A stretch of DNA of 64,000 nucleotides from Neoroseomonas marina (GCF_012927745.1 NZ_JABBKX010000002.1:597999-661998); one strand, 5' to 3'. Positions 46,290-56,031 are shown, numbered from the stretch's first letter. Numbers and translations are program-made. The notes: generated by a model from the sequence alone, not told the origin.

Positions 46290-49112
46290 ATGACATCCCT
46301 GGACGACGCCGGCCCGAACGCTGGATCCGCCGAGGGTCCGGCCCCCCGGCCGGGTCCCGTGGCGGGGGAACCCCCTGTCGTCTTCGCCTCGCTGATCGCC
46401 GACCTGATGCCCGACGGCCGGCCGGTGCCGCGCGACGAAGCCGTGACGCTGCTGCGCCGCCATCTCGGCCGCATCCAGAACCGCGTCCAGCAGGCCTTCG
46501 AGGCGCACGACATCTCGGGCCTCGCCGCCGCGCGCTGGCTCGCCGCCATGACCGACACGGTGATGGTCGGCATCCACGCCTACACCGAGGCCACCATCCC
46601 GCCCGCCCCGGGCGACAAGCCCTGGGCGCTGGTCGCGACCGGCGGCTACGGGCGCGGCGTGCTCGCCCCCTTTTCGGACATCGACCTGCTGTTCCTGACC
46701 GATGCGGCGATGAGCCCGCGCGGCAAGCAGTCGGTCGAGTTCATGCTCTACCTGCTGTGGGACCTCGGGCTGAAGGTCGGGCACGCGACGCGGTCGCGCC
46801 ACGATTGCCTGGTGGACGCCAGGGGCGACGCGACGGTGCTGACCGCGCTGCTCGATGCGCGGCACATCGCGGGCGAGGCCGGCATCTTCGAACGCTTCGC
46901 CGAGGCCTTCCGCAAGGCGCGCGCCGAATGGGGGCTCAAGCCCTTCCTCGCCGCCAAGCGCGCGGAACGCCACCAGCGCCACCTGCGCTACGGCGAGAGC
47001 CCCTTCCTCGTCGAACCGCATGTGAAGGAAGGCCGCGGCGGGCTGCGCGACCTGCAGACGCTCTACTGGCTGGCGCGCTACGCCTTCAACGTGCAGCGCA
47101 TGCCCGAGCTGGTCGGCGCGCACACGCCGGGCGGCGGCCTGCTGCTGCCCGAGGAAGCGCGCGCCATCAAGCGCGCCTGGGACTTCTTCTGGACCGTCCG
47201 CTTCCACCTGCACCTGGTGACCGGCCGCGCCGAGGAACGCCTGACCTTCGACCTGCAGCCCGTCGTCGGCGCCCGCATGGGCTACACGCGCCACGGCCTG
47301 CAGGACGGGGTCGAGCGCTTCATGAAGCACTTCTTCCTCAACGTCCGGGAAGTCGCGCGCTTCACCCGCATCCTGGAACCGGCGATCGAGCGCGCCTCGC
47401 TCGGTCCGCCCGCGGTGGTGCCGGCCTCGGACAAGGCGCTGACGGAAGCAGGCTTCGCGCTTGCCGACGGCAAGATCATCGCGGCCCCGGGCCACGACTT
47501 CACCATCGACCCGGTGCTGATGTTGCGGATCTTCCGCATGGCGCGGGACCGCGGGCTCGACATCCATCCGCTCGCCTTCCGCGCCATCGTCCGCCATGCG
47601 CGCCACGTCGCAAGGCTGCGCGGGGAGAAAGAGGCGAGCGCCGAGTTCCTCGACCTGCTCTCGGGCCGCGATCCGGCCACCTGGCTCAGATTGCTGAACG
47701 AGGCGGGGCTGATCTCCCGCCTGCTGCCGGACTGGCAGCGCATCGTCGGGCTGATGCAGTTCGACACCTACCACGTCTACACGGTCGACGAGCACACGAT
47801 CGAGGCGGTGGGCGTGCTCGCGGCGCTCGAGCGCAACGAGCTCGGCGAGGTCGCCCCGGTCGCCTCGGAACTGATCGGGCAGCTGCAATCCCGCCGCGCG
47901 CTCTATGTCGCGGTGCTGCTGCACGACATCGCCAAGGGACGCGGCGGCGACCATTCCGAGATCGGCGCGCAGCTCGCCCAGCAGATCTGCCCGCTGCTCG
48001 GCCTGACGCCGGAGGAGACCGAGACCGTCTCCTGGCTCGTGCTGCATCACCTGCTGATCAGCCAGACCGCCTTCAAGCGCGACATCGAGGACCCCAAGAC
48101 CATCCTCGACATCGCCGAGGTGGTGCAGTCGCCCGAACGGCTCCGCCTGCTGCTGGTGCTGACGGTTGCCGACATGCGCGCCGTCGGGCCGAAGGTGTGG
48201 AACAACTGGAAGGCGACGCTGCTGCGCGAGCTCTACTGGCGCGTGGCCGAAGTGCTCGCCGGTGGGCTCTCGGTGCCCGAGCGCGACGTGCGCGTCGCCC
48301 GCGCCAAGGAAGCCGCGGCACTGCTGCTCGCCGACCGGCCCAAGGCCGAGGTCGATGCCTTCCTCGAGCTCGGATACCCCGGCTACTGGCTGTCCTTCGA
48401 CCCCGAGACCCATGCCCGCCACGCGGCCATGATCCAGGAGGCGAAGGAGGAGAAGGCGCCGCTCACCGTCCGCACGCGCGTCCTCGACAGCCGGGCGGTG
48501 ACCGAGGTGACGGTCTACTGCACCGACCATCCGGGGCTGTTCAGCAAGATCGCGGGCGCGCTCGCGGTCGCCGGCGCGTCGATCGTCGATGCGCGCATCC
48601 ACACCATGACCGACGGCATGGCGCTCGACACCTTCTGGGTGCAGGACGCGCAGGGCGGGGCCTTCGAGGCGCCGCACCGCCTCGCGCGGCTGTCCGTGCT
48701 GATCGAGCAGGCCCTGTCGGGCCGGCTGCGCCTGCGCGATGAGATCCGCAAGCTGAAGCGCGAACCCGCGCGGCTGCGCGCCGTGACCGTCCCGCCGCGC
48801 GTCGTGATCGACAACCACGCCTCCAACACCCACACCGTCATCGAGGTGAACGGGCGCGACCGGCCGGGCCTGCTGCACGACGTCACCGCGGCGATCAGCG
48901 ACCAGGGGCTGCAGATCGCCTCGGCGCACATCACCACCTATGGCGTGCGCGCGGTCGACGTCTTCTACGTGAAGGACGTCTTCGGCCTGAAGGTGGAGAA
49001 CGAGCGCAAGCTGTCCGGGCTGCGCAAGGCGCTGGAAAAGGCCCTGGAGACGGCGGAAGCCCAGGGCGGCGGCGGGGCCGGCGGCCGGATCGTGGCGGCC
49101 GACAAGGCCTAG
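46290..49112 (+). CDS. glnD: [Protein-PII] uridylyltransferase/uridylyl-removing enzyme
   Basis: The 940-residue product senses glutamine and modifies PII (GlnB). It has the nucleotidyltransferase domain with GGYGRG and DIDLLFL near residues 113-135, an HD domain with HDIAKGRGGDHSE near 545-560, and two C-terminal ACT domains (TVYCTDHPGLFSKIAGA and EVNGRDRPGLLHDV). It is 15 bp downstream of mutS. Its stop codon overlaps that of the convergent hrcA by bases in a CTAG, so no intergenic DNA separates them. Confidence 0.98.
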   Translation: MTSLDDAGPNAGSAEGPAPRPGPVAGEPPVVFASLIADLMPDGRPVPRDEAVTLLRRHLGRIQNRVQQAFEAHDISGLAAARWLAAMTDTVMVGIHAYTEATIPPAPGDKPWALVATGGYGRGVLAPFSDIDLLFLTDAAMSPRGKQSVEFMLYLLWDLGLKVGHATRSRHDCLVDARGDATVLTALLDARHIAGEAGIFERFAEAFRKARAEWGLKPFLAAKRAERHQRHLRYGESPFLVEPHVKEGRGGLRDLQTLYWLARYAFNVQRMPELVGAHTPGGGLLLPEEARAIKRAWDFFWTVRFHLHLVTGRAEERLTFDLQPVVGARMGYTRHGLQDGVERFMKHFFLNVREVARFTRILEPAIERASLGPPAVVPASDKALTEAGFALADGKIIAAPGHDFTIDPVLMLRIFRMARDRGLDIHPLAFRAIVRHARHVARLRGEKEASAEFLDLLSGRDPATWLRLLNEAGLISRLLPDWQRIVGLMQFDTYHVYTVDEHTIEAVGVLAALERNELGEVAPVASELIGQLQSRRALYVAVLLHDIAKGRGGDHSEIGAQLAQQICPLLGLTPEETETVSWLVLHHLLISQTAFKRDIEDPKTILDIAEVVQSPERLRLLLVLTVADMRAVGPKVWNNWKATLLRELYWRVAEVLAGGLSVPERDVRVARAKEAAALLLADRPKAEVDAFLELGYPGYWLSFDPETHARHAAMIQEAKEEKAPLTVRTRVLDSRAVTEVTVYCTDHPGLFSKIAGALAVAGASIVDARIHTMTDGMALDTFWVQDAQGGAFEAPHRLARLSVLIEQALSGRLRLRDEIRKLKREPARLRAVTVPPRVVIDNHASNTHTVIEVNGRDRPGLLHDVTAAISDQGLQIASAHITTYGVRAVDVFYVKDVFGLKVENERKLSGLRKALEKALETAEAQGGGGAGGRIVAADKA

Positions 49113-50188
49113 CCCAGCAGCCGCCCGATCACCCGCGCGGTGTAGTCCACCACCGGGATCACCTTGCCGTAGTTGATGCGAGTCGGGCCGATCACCCCGA
49201 TCGCGCCGACGATGCGTTCCTGCGCGTTGCGGAAGGGGGCGACCACCATCGACAGGCCGGCGCTGTCGAACAGCCCGCTCTCGGCGCCGATGAAGATCTG
49301 CACGCCCTCGCCGCGCTGCGCGAGGTCGAGCAGCCGCAGCATCGTCTCCTGCTGCTCAAGCCGTTCGAACAGGCGCTTGATCTCACCGACCCGCGCGGCC
49401 TGGTCGATGGTCTCGAGCAGCCGGGCCTGGCCGCGCACGATCAGCGACCCGCCCTGGGCGCCCGACCAGGTGGCGAGCCCTGCCTCGATCACTTGCTGTG
49501 TCAGGGCATCGAGTGCCGTGCGGTTCGCCGCGATCTCCCCGGCGATGATGCCGCGCGCATCCTCGATCGTGCGGCCCGCGAGCCGCGCATTGAGGTAGTT
49601 CGACGCCTGTTGCAGCGCCGATGGCGGCAGGCCGGCGGGGACCTCGATGACGCGGTTCTCGACCTGGCCGTCGTCATGGACCAGCACCACCAGCGCCCGG
49701 CCGGGGCCGAGCGCGACGAACTCGATATGCCGCAGTGCGCCTTCGGCGGTGGGGGCCACCACGAGGCCCGCCGCCCCCGCGAGGCCCGAGAGCATCTGCC
49801 CCGCCTCGCCGAGCGTTTCCTGCAACGAACGGCCGGAGGCGGCGCAGCGGGCGGAGATCGCGTCCCGCTCCTCCTCCCCCAGCGCGCCGAATTCCAGCAG
49901 GCCGTCGACGAACAGCCGCAGCCCGCGTTCCGTCGGCAGCCGCCCGGCCGAGGTGTGCGGGGCGTAGAGCAGCCCGGCATCCTCGAGGTCGGCCATGGCG
50001 TTGCGGATGGTCGCCGGCGAGAGCCCCAGCGGCAGCCGCCGCGACAGGGTGCGCGACCCGACCGGTTCGCCCGTCTCGACATAGGTTTCCACCAGCTCGC
50101 GCAGGATCACCGCGCTGCGGTTGTCGAGACCCGAGAGACTGAGGCCAGGCAGCAGCCCCTCGGACTTTGCGGTGGGACCCATCTTCAT
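49109..50188 (-). CDS. hrcA: Heat-inducible transcriptional repressor HrcA
   Basis: The 359-residue product has an N-terminal winged helix ([20 protein letters not shown] then [17 protein letters not shown]) and a C-terminal GAF-like domain with [14 protein letters not shown]. HrcA binds CIRCE elements (TTAGCACTC-type inverted repeats) before groES and dnaK operons, and depends on GroEL. I see no CIRCE in the window. ATG 50188 or 50182 may start it. It is divergent from rph, as in many alphaproteobacteria, but the usual grpE is not beside it. Confidence 0.97.
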   Translation of the reverse strand: MKMGPTAKSEGLLPGLSLSGLDNRSAVILRELVETYVETGEPVGSRTLSRRLPLGLSPATIRNAMADLEDAGLLYAPHTSAGRLPTERGLRLFVDGLLEFGALGEEERDAISARCAASGRSLQETLGEAGQMLSGLAGAAGLVVAPTAEGALRHIEFVALGPGRALVVLVHDDGQVENRVIEVPAGLPPSALQQASNYLNARLAGRTIEDARGIIAGEIAANRTALDALTQQVIEAGLATWSGAQGGSLIVRGQARLLETIDQAARVGEIKRLFERLEQQETMLRLLDLAQRGEGVQIFIGAESGLFDSAGLSMVVAPFRNAQERIVGAIGVIGPTRINYGKVIPVVDYTARVIGRLLG

Positions 50189-50295
50189 TGCCTGGGATGA
50201 AGGTATGGACGCCCCCGGCCCGGGTCAACGGCGGGGTGCATGGCGGGCCCCGCCGGTGTAGACACCGGCCCTCCCAGGCTTCCAGGACCCTGCCC

Positions 50296-51012
50296 ATGCG
50301 CCCCTCCGGCCGCGCCGCCGACGCCCTCCGCACCGTCAGCCTCGAACCGGGCTTCGCCCGCCATGCCGAGGGCTCCTGCCTCATCCGCATGGGCCAGACC
50401 GAGGTGCTCTGCACCGCCTCGGTCGAAGGCAAGGTGCCGCCCTTCCTGCGCGGCCAGGGCCAGGGCTGGGTCACGGCCGAGTACGGCATGCTGCCGCGCG
50501 CCACCCACACCCGCGGCGACCGTGAGGCCGCGCGCGGCAAGCAGTCGGGCCGCACCCAGGAAATCCAGCGCCTGATCGGCCGGTCGCTGCGCGCCGTCAC
50601 CGACATGAAGGCGATGGGCGAGATGTCCGTGCTGATCGACTGCGACGTGCTGACGGCGGATGGCGGTACGCGCTGCGCCTCGATCACCGGCGCCTGGGTC
50701 GCCCTGCATCTGGCGTTCGAGCATTGCCGGCGGATGAACATCCTCACCTGCAATCCCCTGAAGGACCAGGTCGCGGCGGTGTCCTGTGGGGTTTGGCAGG
50801 GCACGCCGGTGCTCGACCTCGACTACGCGGAGGACAGCAAGGCCGACGCGGACGCGAACTTCGTGCTGACCGGGGCGGGCGGGATCGTCGAGGTGCAGGG
50901 CACCGCCGAGGGCGCGCCGTTCACGGAAGCCGACCTCAACGCGCTGCTGGGGCTCGCGAAGACCGGGACGGCCGCGCTGTTCCAGAAGCAGCGGGACGCG
51001 GTGGGGTTGTGA
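50296..51012 (+). CDS. rph: Ribonuclease PH
   Basis: The 238-residue product is the phosphorolytic 3'-exonuclease that trims tRNA and stable RNA ends. It has [12 protein letters not shown] at the N-terminus, [22 protein letters not shown], and [19 protein letters not shown]. Length is the usual 238-240. ATG 50296 gives the standard N-terminus. It is followed by a partial repeat and then rdgB. Confidence 0.97.
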   Translation: MRPSGRAADALRTVSLEPGFARHAEGSCLIRMGQTEVLCTASVEGKVPPFLRGQGQGWVTAEYGMLPRATHTRGDREAARGKQSGRTQEIQRLIGRSLRAVTDMKAMGEMSVLIDCDVLTADGGTRCASITGAWVALHLAFEHCRRMNILTCNPLKDQVAAVSCGVWQGTPVLDLDYAEDSKADADANFVLTGAGGIVEVQGTAEGAPFTEADLNALLGLAKTGTAALFQKQRDAVGL

Positions 51013-51015
51013 TGT

Positions 51016-51076
51016 CGGGGGGAGAAGGGAACGTCTCCCCCGAAACCCCCCTCAACCTTCTTCGGGACATGGGACG
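51016..51076. repeat. Half-copy of the 32919-33050 repeat element
   Basis: Starting at 51016 the sequence matches 32919-32978 with only a few changes (GGGGGGAGAAGGGAAC, CCCCCCTCAACCTTCTT, GGGACATGGGA). Only the left arm is present, so the long hairpin cannot form; a short inner stem (GGGGGAGA/TCTCCCCC) remains. It fills the space between rph and rdgB. Confidence 0.7.
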
Positions 51077-51082
51077 AGCCGC

Positions 51083-51709
51083 ATGACGCAAGGGCACCGC
51101 AAACTGGCGCGCGGGGAACGCATCGTCATCGCGACCCACAACAAGGGGAAGCTGCGGGAAGTGGCGGCGCTGCTCGCGCCCTTCGGCATCGAGACGGTGA
51201 GCGCGGGCGAACTCGGCCTGCCCGAACCCGACGAGACCGACGACTCCTTCATCGGCAACGCCACCATCAAGGCGACCGCCGCGGCGCGCGCGACGAAGCT
51301 GCCGGCGCTCGCCGACGATTCCGGCTTCTCGGTCGCCGCGCTGGCCGGCGCGCCGGGCGTGCGCACCGCCGACTGGGCGATGCAGCCGGACGGGTCGCGC
51401 GACTACGCCGACGCCATGCGCAAGGTGATGGAAGCCGCGCAGGATTTCGAGGACCGCACGGCCTGGTTCTCCTGCGCCCTGGTCCTCGCCTGGCCCGACG
51501 GGCATGTGGAGGCCTTCGAGGGCCGCGCCCCGGGCCATTGGGTCTGGCCGCCGCGCGGCACGCATGGGTTCGGCTACGATCCGATGTTCGTCCCCGACCG
51601 CCGCGAGGACACCTTCGGCGAGATGGACCCCGCGGAGAAGCACCGCATCAGCCACCGTGCGAAGGCGTTCGGGTTGCTGTCGGCGGCGTGCCTGCCCGCG
51701 CTCGGCTGA
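51083..51709 (+). CDS. rdgB: Non-canonical purine NTP pyrophosphatase (RdgB/HAM1)
   Basis: The 208-residue product hydrolyses ITP, dITP and XTP to monophosphates, keeping deaminated purines out of DNA. It has the N-terminal [16 protein letters not shown] motif, [17 protein letters not shown], and the C-terminal HGFGYDPMF. The order rph-rdgB is standard in alphaproteobacteria, usually followed by hemW, which is replaced here by a convergent LOG gene. Confidence 0.97.
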   Translation: MTQGHRKLARGERIVIATHNKGKLREVAALLAPFGIETVSAGELGLPEPDETDDSFIGNATIKATAAARATKLPALADDSGFSVAALAGAPGVRTADWAMQPDGSRDYADAMRKVMEAAQDFEDRTAWFSCALVLAWPDGHVEAFEGRAPGHWVWPPRGTHGFGYDPMFVPDRREDTFGEMDPAEKHRISHRAKAFGLLSAACLPALG

Positions 51710-51719
51710 GGTCACGGTT

Positions 51720-51816
51720 CCCAAAGGCCTTTCGGCCGATGGGCGCCCACGGAGGTTGCAACGCAACCTCCGTGGGATCCCGTGGTGGGGTGGTCCGGAG
51801 GGGCGACGCCCCTCCG
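51720..51816. repeat. Strong triple-hairpin repeat after rdgB
   Basis: A 14-bp perfect stem pairs 51746-51759 with 51763-51776 around an AAC loop. A second perfect 9-bp stem pairs 51796-51804 with 51808-51816 (GAC loop). The AAAGGCCTTTCGG at 51723 copies the opening stem of the family at 43-64. It sits between convergent rdgB and LOG genes and is the most elaborate copy of this repeat. Confidence 0.65.
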
Positions 51817-51821
51817 CCCCG

Positions 51822-52715
51822 TCACGGCCCCGGCTTCTTCATCCGCTCCTCCTCCGGCTTCCGCCGCCGCGCCCGCGGCGCGAGCGGTGCGGCCGGGATG
51901 ACCGGGGGCGGTGCGGCCTGCAGCCCGCGCCGCACCAGGCTGGCCCAGGCTTCCTCCGGCGTGTCGACGATCTCGAACAGCGAGAGGTCCTTCGCGTCGA
52001 TCATCCCTTCCTCGACGAGGAAGGGGAAGTTCACCGCGTTCTCCCAGTAGCGCCGGCCGAACAGGACGATCGGCCGCGGCGTCGCCTTGCTGGTCTGCAC
52101 CAGGGTCAGCAGCTCGAACAGCTCGTCGAAGGTGCCGAAGCCGCCGGGGAAGACCGCCAGCGCGTTGGCGCGCATCGCCAGGTGCATCTTGCGCATCGCG
52201 AAGTAGTGGAAGCGGAAGGTCAGCGCGGGCGTGGACCAGGCGTTGGGGTTCTGCTCGTGCGGCAGGGTGATGTTGAAGCCGATCGACGGCGCGCCGGATT
52301 CCGCCGCGCCGCGGTTCGCGGCTTCCATCACGCCAGGCCCGCCGCCGGTCGCGATGACGTTGTCGCGCGGCGCGCCGGTGACGGCGAGAGCGCCCCCGCG
52401 CAGCGAGACGATGCGCGCGAAGGCGCGCGCGTCCTCGTACATCCGGGTGCGTTCCACGGCCTGCTTCGCCGCGCGCTTCTCGGCGGCGGTCTTCGCCGCG
52501 GCGGTCATCGCCTCGGCCTGCTCGGGGCTCGGCACGCGTGCGGACCCGAAGACGACGACCGTCGAGCGCACGCCCCAGTCGCGCAGCGCATATTCGGCCT
52601 TCGCGTATTCCATGCCGAAGCGGAAGGGCCGCATCTCGTCGCGCAGCAGGAAGTCCGGGTCCTCGACGGCGAGGAGGTAGGAGCGGGAGCGCTTCTGGGC
52701 GCCGTTGTCGGGCAT
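51822..52715 (-). CDS. LOG family protein (cytokinin-activating-like)
   Basis: The 297-residue product has the LOG motifs GGGPGVMEAANRGA and PGGFGTFDELFELLTLVQ, the nucleotide-binding loop and the PGGxGTxxE signature. LOG enzymes release free bases from nucleoside 5'-monophosphates (cytokinin phosphoribohydrolase activity), though in bacteria they also act as general nucleotide 5'-monophosphate nucleosidases. An N-terminal extension of about 70 residues and an Ala/Arg/Pro-rich tail are unusual. ATG 52715 is taken; an upstream ATG would add 8 residues. Confidence 0.88.
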   Translation of the reverse strand: MPDNGAQKRSRSYLLAVEDPDFLLRDEMRPFRFGMEYAKAEYALRDWGVRSTVVVFGSARVPSPEQAEAMTAAAKTAAEKRAAKQAVERTRMYEDARAFARIVSLRGGALAVTGAPRDNVIATGGGPGVMEAANRGAAESGAPSIGFNITLPHEQNPNAWSTPALTFRFHYFAMRKMHLAMRANALAVFPGGFGTFDELFELLTLVQTSKATPRPIVLFGRRYWENAVNFPFLVEEGMIDAKDLSLFEIVDTPEEAWASLVRRGLQAAPPPVIPAAPLAPRARRRKPEEERMKKPGP

Positions 52716-52827
52716 GGCGTTCTCGTTTCGTGTGACGGACGATTCCGGCTTGTGGGGCTGCCGGGCGGTGGCCCATCGTATCCGAAGGTCGCCGTCGCGA
52801 TGAACGGCGCCGGGGAAGGAATCATCC

Positions 52828-54405
52828 ATGAAGCGAATCGCTGCGGCGCTTGGCGCCGCACTGCTCCTGGCCGCGCCTGCGGCGATGGCCCAGGGGCGCG
52901 GCGATCCGAACGCGCTGCGCATCAAGACCTTCGGGGATCTGCGGTCGATCGACCCCTTCATCAGCCCCGAATACATGGCCCGCAACCACGGCTACATGGT
53001 CTACGACACGCTCTTCGCGCTGGATTCCCGGTTGCAGGTGCGCCCGCAGATGGTGGAACGCTTCACCACCAGCGAGGACGGCCGCACCTGGACCTTCACG
53101 CTGCGCGAGGGCCTGAACTTCCACGACGGCGCGCCCGTGACGACCGAGGACGTGATCGCCTCGCTGCGCCGCTGGGCGGTGCGCGACGGGCTTGGGCAGC
53201 AACTCGTCGGGCTCGCCACCGCGATGGAGCCGGTCGATGCCAGGACCTTCCGCATCGCGCTGCGCGAACCTTTCGGGATGATGCTGCAGGCGTTGTCGAA
53301 GCCCTCGGGCCAGCCGCCCTTCATCATGCCCGCGCGCGTCGCGGCGACGCCGCCGGCGACGCCGATTTCGGATCCCACCGGGTCCGGCCCCTTCACCCTG
53401 CGGCGGGAGGATTGGCGCGTCGGCGACCGCGTCACCTATCGCCGCAACGCCGCCTATGTGCCCCGCAACGAGGCACCGGACGGCCTGGCCGGCGGCAAGC
53501 GTGCCGGCATCGAGCGCGTCGAGTGGGTCTACCTGCCGGATGCGCAGACCGCGCTGAACGCGCTCGTCACCGGCGAGCTCGACATTTTCGAGGAACTGCC
53601 GCCCGACCTGTTTCCGGTCGTCCAGCGGAACCGCGCGCTGCGGATCGGGCCGCAGGACAGCGTCGGCGTGCAGGCGATCTTCCGCATGAACCAGGCGGTG
53701 CCCCCCTTCGACAATCCGCGCCTGCGCCAGGCGATGCGGCTGCTCGTCGACCCCGCGCACGCCATGCCGGCCTACATGACCGACCCGGCGCTGTGGCGCG
53801 ACTGCCGGTCCTTCTACACCTGCACCTCGCCCTACCGGACCGAGACCGGCTGGGTCACCCCGAACCTGGATGCGGCGCGGCGCGCGGTGGCCGAGAGCGG
53901 GTATGACGGCACGCCGGTCGTCATCCTCGACGCGCAGGATTCCACGATCAGCCACACCTTCGCGCTGGTCTCGGCGGACCTGCTGCGGCGGGTGGGCATG
54001 ACCGTGGACGTGCAGGCCATGGACTGGGCGACGCTGATCCAGCGGCGCCTGTCCCGCAACCCGGCGAACCAGGGCGGCTGGGGGCTGTTCGTCTCGGCGC
54101 CCACCGGCCTCGATGGCATGGACCCGTCGGGCCACAACGCCATGCGGTCGGCCTGCGAACGCACCGCGCTGCCCGGCTGGCCCTGCGATGCGGAGATGGA
54201 ACGCCTGCGCGACGCCTTCATCGCCGCGCGCAACGATGCCCAGCGGATGGAAGCGGCGGAGGCCTATCACCGCCGCGCCACCGAGACGGTGCCCTATGTG
54301 CCGCTCGGCCAGTTCGCGCTGGTGCGCGGCTATTCGGCGCGGCTGCGGGGGATTCTCGATGCGCCCGTGCCGGTCTACTGGAACATCTCCAAGGCTGCGG
54401 AGTAG
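52828..54405 (+). CDS. ABC transporter family-5 substrate-binding protein
   Basis: The 525-residue product has a signal peptide (AAALGAALLLAAPAAMAQ) and the same fold and length as the protein at 41490. Matching pieces are NHGYMVYDTLFALD, TWTFTLREGLNFHDG and EVYxxFF-like lobes; the C-terminus is VPLGQFALVRGYSARLRGIL. It captures a solute for an ABC importer not encoded nearby. The gene 8 bp downstream (RraA-like) is probably cotranscribed, which hints at a carboxylate or keto-acid substrate. Confidence 0.92.
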   Translation: MKRIAAALGAALLLAAPAAMAQGRGDPNALRIKTFGDLRSIDPFISPEYMARNHGYMVYDTLFALDSRLQVRPQMVERFTTSEDGRTWTFTLREGLNFHDGAPVTTEDVIASLRRWAVRDGLGQQLVGLATAMEPVDARTFRIALREPFGMMLQALSKPSGQPPFIMPARVAATPPATPISDPTGSGPFTLRREDWRVGDRVTYRRNAAYVPRNEAPDGLAGGKRAGIERVEWVYLPDAQTALNALVTGELDIFEELPPDLFPVVQRNRALRIGPQDSVGVQAIFRMNQAVPPFDNPRLRQAMRLLVDPAHAMPAYMTDPALWRDCRSFYTCTSPYRTETGWVTPNLDAARRAVAESGYDGTPVVILDAQDSTISHTFALVSADLLRRVGMTVDVQAMDWATLIQRRLSRNPANQGGWGLFVSAPTGLDGMDPSGHNAMRSACERTALPGWPCDAEMERLRDAFIAARNDAQRMEAAEAYHRRATETVPYVPLGQFALVRGYSARLRGILDAPVPVYWNISKAAE

Positions 54406-54412
54406 GGACGCC

Positions 54413-55120
54413 ATGAAGGATTCATCGCGGGCGAAGCTCGCCCAGGTTTCGACCGCCACGCTCACGACGGTGCTGTTCAAGCGGGGCTTCCGCAACGTCT
54501 TCCTTTCGCTGCAGCCGCTCGACCCGGATGCGCCCACCATGGTCGGCCCGGCCTATACGCTGCGCACGATCCCGGCGCGCGAGGACCTCGATCACCTCGA
54601 GGTCTTCAAGGATCCCGAGCATCCGCAGCGCAAGGGCGTGGAGGAATGCCCGCCCGGCGCCGTCTTCGTCATCGACAGCCGCGGCGACGCGCGCGCGGCG
54701 AGCGCGGGCGGCATCCTCATCACCCGGCTGAAGGCGCGCGGTGTGGCGGGCGCGGTCACCGACGGCGGCTTCCGCGACAGCCCCGAGATCGCGCAGATGG
54801 GCTGGCCGGCCTATCACGCGCAGCCCTCGGCGCCGACCAACCTGATCCACCACCATTGCGTGGACCTCAACGTGCCCGTGGCCTGCGCCGGCGTCGGCGT
54901 GCATCCCGGTGACATCATGGTGGGCGACGGAGAGGGGGTGGTCTGCATCCCCGCCCATATCGCCGACGATGTCGCCGACGAGGCCTTCGAGCAGACGGTC
55001 TTCGAGGATTTCGTCCAGGAGCGCGTCGCCGCCGGGCACACGATCCGGGGCCTGTACCCCATGACCGACCCCGCCAACCGGCCGCTGTTCGAGGCCTGGC
55101 GGAAGGAAAAGGGGCGCTGA
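54413..55120 (+). CDS. RraA family protein (HMG aldolase/oxaloacetate decarboxylase-like)
   Basis: The 235-residue product has the RraA/DlpA fold: TATLTTVLFKRGFRN near the start, GGILITRLKARGVAGAVTDGGFRD in the middle with the conserved Arg and Asp for metal-carboxylate binding, and GVGVHPGDIMVGDGEGVV. Family members are 4-hydroxy-4-methyl-2-oxoglutarate aldolases or oxaloacetate decarboxylases; RraA itself regulates RNase E. The GGDGEGVV-type substrate loop suggests the aldolase group. It starts 8 bp after the binding-protein gene. Confidence 0.88.
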   Translation: MKDSSRAKLAQVSTATLTTVLFKRGFRNVFLSLQPLDPDAPTMVGPAYTLRTIPAREDLDHLEVFKDPEHPQRKGVEECPPGAVFVIDSRGDARAASAGGILITRLKARGVAGAVTDGGFRDSPEIAQMGWPAYHAQPSAPTNLIHHHCVDLNVPVACAGVGVHPGDIMVGDGEGVVCIPAHIADDVADEAFEQTVFEDFVQERVAAGHTIRGLYPMTDPANRPLFEAWRKEKGR

Positions 55121-55337
55121 ACGGGGCGCGGCATGCCCGCCCCCGCACGCCAGCGCGCGCGGGACGCTCAACGCGGCGGATGCGTCCGCGCGGGCGCGGG
55201 ATCGCTCCGCCCGGTTCCCGCGTCGGCATGATCGCGCGCCACGAGCTCGCCGCGATCCCGGCGCTGGCCCAGCAGCCCGGCGCCGCCGTGGCGGACCGGG
55301 TGGACACCCTGCTCCGCCTCCCCGCGACGCCTTGATC

Positions 55338-55802
55338 TCAGGCGAGGGCGAGCGTCAGGAAACGGTTCTCGGCGCTTGCCGCGTAGTCGCCGAAGGGGCC
55401 GCAGGGCGTGAAGCCTTCGGCCAGGTACATCGCGACCGCGGGCTGGAAATAGGCGCTGGTCCCGGTCTCGAGGCTGACCCGCGTCATGCCCGCCCTGCGC
55501 GCCTCCTCGACCAGGTGCCGCAGCATCGCGCGCCCCACGCCGCGCCGGCGCGCCGCCTCGGCCGTGTGCATCGACTTCACCTCGCCATGGTCGGGCGCCA
55601 TGCGCTTCAGCGCGCCGGTCGCCAGCACCTCGTCGCCGTCCCAGGCGGTGAAGAAGCGGATCCCCGGCACCCGCAGGCCCGACAGGTCGAGCGCGAAGGC
55701 GAAGCCCTCCGCCGTCGCCGCCCGGGCCTTGGCGAGGTGGATGCCGAGCAGCGCCTGCACGCGCGGATCGTCGAGCCCGCCCTCGGTGATCGTCACCGTC
55801 AC
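55338..55802 (-). CDS. GNAT family N-acetyltransferase
   Basis: The 154-residue product has the acetyl-CoA pyrophosphate loop AARRRGVGRAMLRHL and strands of the GNAT fold (GEVKSMHTAE). It acetylates an amine on a small molecule or protein; the target is unknown. It starts at GTG 55802, overlapping the stop of the upstream small gene by 4 bp. Confidence 0.85.
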   Translation of the reverse strand: MTVTITEGGLDDPRVQALLGIHLAKARAATAEGFAFALDLSGLRVPGIRFFTAWDGDEVLATGALKRMAPDHGEVKSMHTAEAARRRGVGRAMLRHLVEEARRAGMTRVSLETGTSAYFQPAVAMYLAEGFTPCGPFGDYAASAENRFLTLALA

Positions 55803-56020
55803 AGGTGGCGTCCCCGTTCGAGGATCTCGAGCGTGTATTCGCGGTAGGTCATGCCGAGTTCCTCGGCGCGTTCAAGGCGGCGCAGCGCAATTTCCGGCGG
55901 GGCCTTCCAGGCCTTCCTGCGTGCGCGGCGCCAGCACCAGAGCCGCCAGCCGGCGGGGTCGTCGTCCTCGTCCTCGAGGGGCGGGCCACCATTGTGGCCG
56001 GGCGGGGCGGGCATGGTCAT
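55799..56020 (-). CDS. Small conserved protein with HNGGPPLED motif
   Basis: The 73-residue product has a Pro-rich start with GHNGGPPLEDEDDD and a Trp/Arg-rich helix (WRLWCWRRARRKAWKAP), followed by LERAEELGMTYREYTLEILERG. HNGGPPL-starting short proteins are common in alphaproteobacteria, often near phage or regulator genes, and their role is unknown. It is coupled to the acetyltransferase by GTGA overlap and divergent from the XRE regulator across the paired operator at 56032-56065. Confidence 0.65.
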   Translation of the reverse strand: MTMPAPPGHNGGPPLEDEDDDPAGWRLWCWRRARRKAWKAPPEIALRRLERAEELGMTYREYTLEILERGRHL

Positions 56021-56031
56021 GGGCGGCAGTA

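Noticed and set aside
43596..48929. 1777-residue open frame on the minus strand opposite mutS and glnD
   Set aside because: It is antisense to two clear genes with full domain sets; in very GC-rich DNA a stop-free opposite frame is expected. No motif or ribosome site supports it.
55121..55337. Short open frames between RraA and GNAT genes
   Set aside because: Frames of about 32 and 35 codons (starting near 55132 and 55228) lack a ribosome site and family resemblance; treated as non-coding.
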